Positions 57,769 through 64,000 of a stretch of DNA of 64,000 bases are shown piece by piece. The number at the start of each line of letters is the position of its first letter. The stretch's first letter is position 1. The stretch is from Channallabes apus (taxonomy: Eukaryota > Chordata > Actinopteri > Siluriformes > Clariidae): contig CM060107.1 of assembly GCA_030522415.1 (NCBI GenBank), positions 4,886,847-4,950,846 on the forward strand. Direction: 5' to 3'. The notes beneath the pieces were generated by a model, which made no database searches, was not told where the DNA came from, and saw nothing but the letters and a program-made list of their open reading frames with translations. The translations under genes were made by a program, and so were the position numbers.

Positions 57769-59012
57769 TCAGGAACGCTTCTTCGTAAAGAAGACAGAGC
57801 GATATATTCTCTTGGGGGCAGCCTGAGGGGGGCGACGAGCCATACCCCAGTCCTTACAGGGGGGTGCGCGGCTACTGACGCTTTCCGTCTGCGCTTCTCG
57901 TCTAGCGAGATTCAGATCAGGTCGAGGTTGGGTGGCCGATGGCCTCGACACCTGGGCACAGCGTGGGAGAAATTTCCCAAAAGCTTGTTCATATAGCCTA
58001 GCCTCTCTAAATCTGGTGGCGACTGTATTAACCGCTTCGCCAAATAGGCCTGAGGGTGAGATGGGAGCATCGAGAAGGAATGCTCGATCTTTGTCCTTAA
58101 TGCCAGTTAGATTTAGCCAGAGGTGCCTCTCTGCAGACACCAGGGAGGCCATAGAATGTCCAATAGCACGGGCTGTCTGTTTCGTCGCACGCAGGGACAG
58201 ATCAGTAGCCCGGCGTAATTCTATGAATGCTACCTGATTCATATTGCCGCTCATGCTCAGATCATTCAACAGGTCAGCCTGGTACGCCTGCAAAACCGCC
58301 ATGGTGTGCAAGGAAGCACCGGCCTGACCTGCTGCTTGGAACGCCTTCCCTACCAGGGTAGAAGAAGTTCTACACGCCTTGGAGGGAAGGGTCGGTTTCT
58401 TTAGTGAGGATGATGTTCCAGGAGCGAGATAGCCCGCGAGCGTCTCCTCAATCTGGGTCATCATCACATAACCTCATGCCTTTGCATCAACGATCTTCGA
58501 ATAAAATGAAGTCGAAAGTACAAAGATACGGGAAGAAAAAGTATGTCTCCATGAACGAGATAACTTGTTGTTGAGATCATCAAAAAAGGGGAGAGAGCGG
58601 CGTTGTGGCGCCATCTCCTGGCCAACCGACAGAAATCTGTCATCTAATTTCGAACGTTTTGGGTGAGCTTGCTCCTGTGGCCAGTCAATGTGTAATCGTT
58701 CGACTGCGCGTGTTATAACCTCAATTAACTCATCATACTCTTTATCATCTCTAGAGGATCGTTCTGAGGTAGCTATATCCATATCTACAGAAGCAAGAGA
58801 GTGAGTCTCTCCCAAACACTCCCGAGAAGCACCGAAGTGTGCTTGCGAAGTGGAGGGAGAGAGCGCATGATCAGGGGAGGGGGTGAGAGAAAGGAGGGAC
58901 TCCGTCTCTCGTGCCTCGGCCAAATCAACCTGTGAGCCCCAGGAGGGCAGAGCGGCTCGTGTCTCCCTAAAGAACGTGAGACGCGCTCGTAGCACCTTCA
59001 TTTGGAGATCAA
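57769..59012 (-). pseudogene. DIRS gag, main part
   Basis: Two frames (59031-58474 and 58467-57769) separated by a break near 58470. Begins LQMKVLRARLTFF, typical of the region after the DIRS gag zinc motif; later MTQIEETLAGYL and a basic C-terminus (FFTKKRS). The N-terminus lies at 60384, beyond the inserted element. Confidence 0.75.
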
Positions 59013-60270
59013 AATTCAAATTCAAATTCAAATTTTATTTGTCACATACACAGTCATACAGTATGAAATGCAGTGAAATGCTTTTTGCGACCACAGGGTC
59101 GCGACGGCAGCCATTTCCCAGGCGCCATCATAGAAAACAAGGAATCAGATACATTAGGATAACGAGGGTAAAAAAATCCCCTCCCAGACTGTCCTTCGGA
59201 GAGGGCAGTGTGGGATCAGGGGTACAAAAAACTACCTCAGCAGCAAGCACAGAAAAACATGTAATCACAAGACATCAACATTGCAACATTAAGGGTACAG
59301 GGATAGGAATGTCCAATGTAGGCAAACAGCTCCAGTCCCTGCAGCTAAAGAGCGCTGGTCCCGATTCCGCCTGCCCACACCGAGGGGAATAAGCACACGA
59401 AGGCGTTGGAAATGGGGAAGGTAGAGTGTCTATCTGTAGCTGTTCTGTGAGTGTGTGCGTGCGTGTCAGTTTGTAAGCCTGTAACATCCCGTAATAGTCT
59501 GCGCCAGGTGACCTTGAAGGGGGAGGGGGGTAGATTCCAGAGCGTCTCGTTATCTTGGTCTTCGGGGAATTGTTATGTCTCCAGCCACTGCCTTGAAATG
59601 CAGTAGCTGGAAAGAAGGGCAGAAAAAAAAAAAAAAAAAGAAATGTCCAAATTTCGATCAATACCTGCCAATTTCACAGATATTTAATGTCCATCACTGG
59701 TCTCCAGGTCCGTCCAAATTCCGTTGTATAGCTGCCAGTCTCCCCAAGATGGTATCCAATTTGCGGTCCATAACCACAGTCTGATTACTGACAGCTCTCG
59801 TCACCATTATTTCCCAGCCAGCCAGTCTCTTGGGGTTGAGACTGACTGCTTTTAAGATTTTTCGATATCCAAGTAATCCACCTAATCCAATCAGCAGAAT
59901 CCCAGTTATCAGAGTTCCGAATAGGTAAATATCTTCAACGTCCTCCAGAGACAGTGCGGCCAGGCACACAATGCGCCACTTCTCCCAACCGTCCATCGTG
60001 TATCCAGCAGCAAACGTCCCAGCAGGACAAGTAGGTTCCCCAGAACCCACACTTCTCGTCGAGAAGATCGTGTCAATTGCATTCAGAGACCACTTGATCA
60101 AATCCATTCCTTTTATTTCAAGAGCAAGACGAGGAGAGTCTCTGAATAGTATTTCACAAGACAGACAAGAGAAGCAAGCGGGGAGAGATAAGGGAGGGAA
60201 AGCAGATGCGACCGCCTTCGTCAAGAGCCAAGAGGGAAGAGGGAAGAGAGATTATCACACTGCTCACACT
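59013..60270 (-). mobile_element. LINE-tailed element encoding a membrane protein
   Basis: Minus orientation. The 3' end at 59013 has gtgtatgtgacaaataaaat and (gaattt)n, matching the Rex1/CR1-like LINE tail. Just before it is gatggcgcctggg...atggctgcc, similar to the 5' start of the LINE at 39031. The 5' part carries one ORF (59694-60107). There is no RT. The high-coordinate border is approximate: it lies where the DIRS gag codons (CGNCLSEDDHHNLCFECLG) stop, about 60260-60290. Confidence 0.6.
59694..60107 (-). CDS. 137-residue single-pass membrane protein, unknown function
   Basis: Start at the ATG at 60107, chosen for its strong context (ggaATGG); the open frame continues upstream without a better signal. 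Residues 1-20 are amphipathic (MDLIKWSLNAIDTIF), 21-40 hold a TCPAGTFAAGY loop, 41-56 are WEKWRIVCLAALS, and 60-81 form one membrane helix (IYLFGTLITGILLIGLGGLL). A basic stretch (KILKAVSLNPKRL) and a helical C-terminus with heptad-like spacing (MDRKLDTILGRLAAIQRNL) follow. No RT, nuclease or Gag motif. I do not recognise the family. It lies within a LINE-tailed element, so it may be an accessory protein or a captured host exon. Confidence 0.6.
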   Translation of the reverse strand: MDLIKWSLNAIDTIFSTRSVGSGEPTCPAGTFAAGYTMDGWEKWRIVCLAALSLEDVEDIYLFGTLITGILLIGLGGLLGYRKILKAVSLNPKRLAGWEIMVTRAVSNQTVVMDRKLDTILGRLAAIQRNLDGPGDQ

Positions 60271-60384
60271 CTCCTTGAAGTCCAAGGAGACTTGGCTTTC
60301 ACCCAAACATTCAAAACAGAGGTTATGATGATCGTCTTCAGAAAGACAGTTACCGCACGGGCATGAGACACTAAACTCTGCCAT
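60271..60384 (-). pseudogene. DIRS gag N-terminus (split off)
   Basis: ATG at 60384; encodes MAEFSVSCPCGNCLSEDDHH and LCFECLGES, the Cys/His-rich start of a DIRS gag, then leaves the family pattern where the inserted element begins. Confidence 0.65.
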
Positions 60385-60388
60385 TATA

Positions 60389-62010
60389 TAGTGGTGTGAA
60401 AAACTATTTGCCCCCCTCCTGATTTCTTATTCTTTTGCATGTTTGTCACACAAAATGTTTCTGATCATCAAACACATTTAACTGTTAGTCAAAGATAACA
60501 CAAGTAAACACAAAATGCAGTTTTTAAATGAGGGGTTTTATTATTTAGGGAGAAAAAAAATCCAAACCTACATGGCCCTGTGTGAAAAAGTAATTGCCCC
60601 CTGAACCTAATAACTGGTTGGGCCACCCTTAGCAGCAATAACTGCAATCAAGCGTTTCCGATAACTTGCAACGAGTCTTTTACAGCGCTCTGGAGGAATT
60701 TTGGCCCACTCATCTTTGCAGAATTGTTGTAATTCAGCTTTATTTGAGGGTTTTCTAGCATGAACCGACTTTTTAAGGTCATGCCACAACATCTCAATAG
60801 GATTCAGGTCAGGACTTTGACTAGGCCACTCCAAAGTCTTCATTTTGTTGTTCTTCAGCCATTCAAAGGTGGATTTGCTGGTGTATTTTGGGTCATTGTC
60901 CTGCTGCAGCACCCAAGATCGCTTCAGCTTGAGTTGACGAACAGATGGCTGGACATTCTCCTTCAGGATTTTTTGGTAGACAGTAGAATTCATGGTTCCA
61001 TCTATCACAGCAAGCCTTCCAGGTCCTGAAGCAGCAAAACAACCCCAGACCATCACACTACCACCACCATATTTTACTGTTGGTATGATGTTCTTTTTCT
61101 GAAATGCTGTGTTACTTTTACGCCAGATGTAACGGGACACGCACCTTCCAAAAAGTTCAACTTTTGTCTCGTCGGTCCACAAGGTATTTTCCCAAAAGTC
61201 TTGGCAATCATTGAGATGTTTTTTAGCAAAATTGAGACGAGCCTTAATGTTCTTTTTGCTTAAAAGTGGTTTGCGCCTTGGAAATCTGCCATGCAGGCCG
61301 CTTTTGCCCAGTCTCTTTCTTATGGTGGAGTCGTGAACACTGACCTTAATTGAGGCAAGTGAGGCCTGCAGTTCTTTAGATGTTGTCCTGGGGTCTTTTG
61401 TGGCCTCTCGGATGAGTCGTCTCTGCGCTCTTGGGGTAATTTTGGTTGGCCGGCCACTCCTGGGAAGGTTCATCACTGTTCCATGTTTTTGCCATTTGTG
61501 GATAATGGCTCTCACTGTGATTCGCTGGAGTCCCAAAGCTTTAGAAATGGCTTTATAACCTTTACCAGACTGATAGATCTCAATTACTTTTGTTCTCATT
61601 TGTTCCTGAATTTCTTTGGATCTTGGCATGATGTCTAGCTTTTGAGGTGCTTTTGGTCTACTTCTCTGTGTCAGGTAGCTCCTATTTAAGTGATTTCTTG
61701 ATTGAAACAGGTGTGGCAGTAATCAGGCCTGGGGGTGACTACAGAAATTGAACTTCGGGTCGTGAAAACCACAGTTAAGTCATTTTTTAACAAGGGGGGC
61801 AATCACTTTTTCACACAGGGCCATGTAGATTTGGAGTTTTTTTTCCTCCCTTAATAACGTAAAGCTTCATTTAAAAACTGCATTTTGTGTTCAATTATGT
61901 TATCTTTGACTAATAGTTAACGGTTTTTGATGAGCAGAAACATTTAAGTGTGACAAACATGCAAAAGAATAAGAAATCAGGAAGGGGGCAAATAGTTTTT
62001 CACACCACTG
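60389..62010 (-). mobile_element. Tc1-like transposon with intact transposase
   Basis: 1,622 bp, TA on each side (60387-60388, 62011-62012). Terminal inverted repeats of about 215 bp (60389-60602; 61796-62010) contain the outer tagtggtgtgaaaaactatt and inner ccctgtgtgaaaaagt motifs expected for IR/DR-type transposase binding. Confidence 0.92.
60607..61629 (-). CDS. Tc1-like transposase (DD34E), intact
   Basis: 340 codons without a break, the usual Tc1 length. A paired-type DNA-binding region comprises residues 1-50 (GYKAISKALGLQRITVRAII) and 75-115, with a GRPTKITP basic linker at 59-66 that also fits the nuclear-localisation region. The catalytic domain has D153 (TLWTDETKVELFG), D244 (LQQDNDPKYT) and E279 (QSPDLNPIEMLW), with 34 residues between the second Asp and Glu. 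A glycine-rich box (VKYGGGSVMVWG) is present. It performs cut-and-paste transposition at TA. No stop or frameshift, so this copy may be active or very recent. Confidence 0.93.
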   Translation of the reverse strand: MPRSKEIQEQMRTKVIEIYQSGKGYKAISKALGLQRITVRAIIHKWQKHGTVMNLPRSGRPTKITPRAQRRLIREATKDPRTTSKELQASLASIKVSVHDSTIRKRLGKSGLHGRFPRRKPLLSKKNIKARLNFAKKHLNDCQDFWENTLWTDETKVELFGRCVSRYIWRKSNTAFQKKNIIPTVKYGGGSVMVWGCFAASGPGRLAVIDGTMNSTVYQKILKENVQPSVRQLKLKRSWVLQQDNDPKYTSKSTFEWLKNNKMKTLEWPSQSPDLNPIEMLWHDLKKSVHARKPSNKAELQQFCKDEWAKIPPERCKRLVASYRKRLIAVIAAKGGPTSY

Positions 62011-62112
62011 TATCTGGTGAGTTTTATAGTTTTTTTCCTCTCTGTTTAGAATCTGTTTTTTAAATGCTTGCTGGACACACGCGATCACAATGTCAGCATG
62101 AAGACAAATGAT

Positions 62113-62285
62113 CTGAGGTTTGTTGCTGGCTCACTGGTATTTATAACCTCCACCTGCGTCTAATCAGATGATGTCACCTGACCGAGGTTATATATATAGC
62201 CAAAAATTTGGCGTGTTTGCACACATGCTTCATAACCGACAACGTGACAAAATAGTTCCCATAGCGTTTTCACGCAGCATCGAGT
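62113..62285 (-). repeat. DIRS right inverted terminal repeat
   Basis: Complement of 54534-54712; ends near the AAC at 62303-62305. Confidence 0.85.
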
Positions 62286-62459
62286 AAAAGCCTTTGAAAG
62301 GGAACTGTAATTGGGTTAAAAACTATCCAAAACATTATTAAAACCTGAAAAGGTAGTTGTGAACTGTCACCTTTATTAAATAAATTCAGTTCAATAAAAA
62401 TTCTGGATGAAATATTAAAAATAATATTATAGGGAAAAAATATAAATTATAATTGTCAG

Positions 62460-62580
62460 TTTGTCCATGATGAGCAAGTCAGGGACAACAGTAGCAAGGA
62501 AAAACTCCTTGAAGTGACAATAGGAAAAAACGTTCTGAGGAACCAGCAGGGAACCCATCCTCATTGGGAGATGTCAGATA
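62460..62580 (-). repeat. L2 3' UTR fragment
   Basis: gtccatgatgagcaag, caaggaaaaactcctt and gggaacccatcctcatt in reverse orientation; decayed. Confidence 0.7.
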
Positions 62581-62584
62581 TATC

Positions 62585-62985
62585 TCATTTCTACTACACT
62601 GGTACCAGGTACCAGGTTCTGGTGCTCGGCCGGTGCTGGACTGGGAACCACCAAGAACCGATAGTATGACCATAAATCAGTCCCAGGAATATCTGTAAAT
62701 GTTCAATATAGTGAAATTGCACTTTATATGAACTAAAACTCCTTTCTTGCTATTACTGATTGACTGCAGTCAGAAGCCATAACAGTAAAACTGCCCACAT
62801 CAGCAGTCATCATGGTCAAGTGAATCCATCAGTACAGTTTGGTACTGTATACCCACGGTCACATAATGGATAAGATGAATGTATATGTAATGCATAGTGC
62901 AAGCAGGCACTTCACGCTTAACTTCCAAACATACAGGACCAGTTCATCATGACTCTCTATGGTTCTGGTAAGTTTTCCATATATT
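62585..62985. other. No feature recognised
   Basis: No gene seen. Confidence 0.4.
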
Positions 62986-62989
62986 AAAA

Positions 62990-63175
62990 AACAGTGGCAA
63001 GGAAAAACTGAGATGGCAATAAGACCTGGAGAGGAACCAGAATAGACATGGAACTCATCCTCATTTTGGAGATAATACATAGAAGGGATTTATTTGAAGT
63101 TATGCTGAATGTTAGGAGTCTGAAAGTTCAGTATCATAGAGGTGTTTAAGTTAATATGGAGTATTATGGCCTTAC
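62990..63175 (-). repeat. L2 3' UTR fragment
   Basis: tggcaaggaaaaactgagat to ttaagttaatatggagt, as at 345-500; a short further piece of the same region is at 63598-63672. Confidence 0.7.
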
Positions 63176-63179
63176 TCTA

Positions 63180-63597
63180 GGTCTAGGGTAGACAGTAACA
63201 GAAATAAATGTTTGGTGGTGAGATGGTGTGTGGTGGACAACTGAAATTAACATTCACTTCTCTTTTTAATAAAGTCTACAGGTTGGAGGAAGTCAAAGAG
63301 ACAATAATAAGGGCACAAGAACTACTTGACCAATCTCAACACATTTGAGAGAAAGATACACCAAAATCACCAAATTGGGTTAATAAGAATGAGTTCTCCC
63401 GTCTAGCCACCACTAACAGTTGATCTGGGGGGGGGGGGGGTAGCTGCAGTTTAAATGCACGCTCTCCTCTTATATCATCCAATCACAGCAGAACTCTAAT
63501 TGTCAGAAGCATGTGGAGACACTGGTTCTGCGGGGAAACACAGACTCACAGAGAGAGAGAGCAGCAACAACAACAAAATCATATGGCTCTGGACGTA
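63180..63597. other. No gene; poly-G at 63427-63440
   Basis: Contains a run of 14 G and a short (GA)n; nothing coding. Confidence 0.45.
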
Positions 63598-63674
63598 TTT
63601 GGAGTTATGCTGAATGTTCGGAGGCTGAAAGTTCAGTATAATAGAGGTTTTTAAGTTAATATGGAGTCCACTTT

Positions 63675-63785
63675 CTCTATGGCCTAGTCAAAGTCCAGGC
63701 CTCAGTCCAACAGAGCTGTATATGAGAAAATGCCCAAAAACCTAAATGAACTGAAGCAAGTGTGGCAGGACTACCGAACCTCCTC
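63675..63785 (+). pseudogene. Possible Tc1 transposase scrap
   Basis: Codons for LWPSQSPGLSPTELY resemble the SPDLNPIE motif of Tc1 transposases; no ends found. Confidence 0.35.
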
Positions 63786-64000
63786 TGCTTATATTTGATT
63801 GACTAGTTGGTTCATTGATTATCCTATCATAGGGCAGTGTGGAAATATATAAGTTTGTTGGCAAGGTACTATTGCATCCCCTGACCTGTCGTGGCACCAG
63901 TCTGTCATACAGTAGGGGGTGTTAACTGTGTTGTTTATGACATACTGTAGCGTATGGTAGCATGTCTTTTTTTTAGAATGTAATGGGCATATTTCTGCCT

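Larger units (their letters stand above)
54485..62305 (-). mobile_element. DIRS-type YR retrotransposon, split twice
   Basis: Inverted terminal repeats (54534-54712 and, complementary, 62113-62285), an internal complementary region at 54752-54863 built from complements of both outer ends, AAC at both borders and no target duplication: the DIRS layout. Coding order on the minus strand is gag, RT/RNase H, tyrosine recombinase. The gag is interrupted by the element at 59013-60270; a Tc1 transposon (60389-62010) sits in its leader. Confidence 0.88.

Noticed and set aside
57932..59392. Plus-strand ORFs across the DIRS gag
   Set aside because: Antisense shadows of gag and of the inserted element's 3' region.

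Overview
The window reads as teleost fish nuclear DNA. The evidence is a dense mix of fish-type transposable elements (L2-, RTE- and Rex1/CR1-like LINEs, DANA/V-type and other tRNA-derived SINEs, Tc1 transposons, a DIRS element, an LTR element) and two minus-strand genes of the immunoglobulin-type innate immune receptor kind, with phase-1 introns between Ig, membrane and tail exons. I cannot fix the species; an otophysan such as a catfish would fit but is inference. There is no bacterial or viral gene order.

Host genes. The best gene is on the minus strand at 49600-43490: five exons whose splice sites and reading frames join without a break into a 232-residue single-V-domain membrane receptor with two ITIM motifs in its tail. 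No long open frame reveals it. A second receptor gene (copy B, exons between 22051 and 20542, degenerate signal-peptide exon near 27.5 kb) has one V-like domain, a stalk of repeated Arg-Thr-Glu-Val units, one membrane segment and a short tail. Copy A (signal exon 5424-5313, broken Ig exon 1795-1721) is collinear with copy B and is a pseudogene. A downstream flank of copy B (19.3 kb) recurs at 34.35 kb, so the locus looks like a tandemly duplicated receptor cluster invaded by transposons.

Layout. 0-5.5 kb: copy A with a V-SINE, a Tc1-derived MITE, a solo LTR containing a SINE, and a fold-back MITE. 5.45-6 kb: a second-family solo LTR. 7.1-10.85 kb: a SINE split by an internally deleted LTR element that keeps one long gag-integrase frame. 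10.9-12.08 kb: a 5'-truncated RTE LINE. 12.09-18.69 kb: a nearly full-length L2 LINE (ORF1 esterase plus ORF2) split by a Rex1/CR1-like LINE. 19.3-28.2 kb: copy B, minisatellite, and two Tc1 elements, one split by an L2-type LINE. 28.2-31 kb: SINE, and a Tc1 element split by a hAT-type MITE. 31-38.3 kb: fold-back repeat, LINE tails, truncated L2, solo LTR. 38.7-43.1 kb: an old L2-like LINE split by a nearly intact 3.4 kb LINE. 43.5-49.6 kb: the ITIM receptor. 50-54.5 kb: SINEs, microsatellites, a local tandem duplication. 54.49-62.3 kb: a DIRS retrotransposon split by an intact-looking Tc1 transposon and by an unusual LINE-tailed element that encodes a 137-residue membrane protein. 62.3-64 kb: old L2 fragments.

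How the parts work together. Several elements share 3' tails with a LINE family present in the same window (SINE/L2-type, SINE/RTE, membrane-ORF element/Rex1-like), the expected signature of non-autonomous elements using LINE machinery. Target-site duplications and TIRs let the insertion order be read directly in at least six nests.
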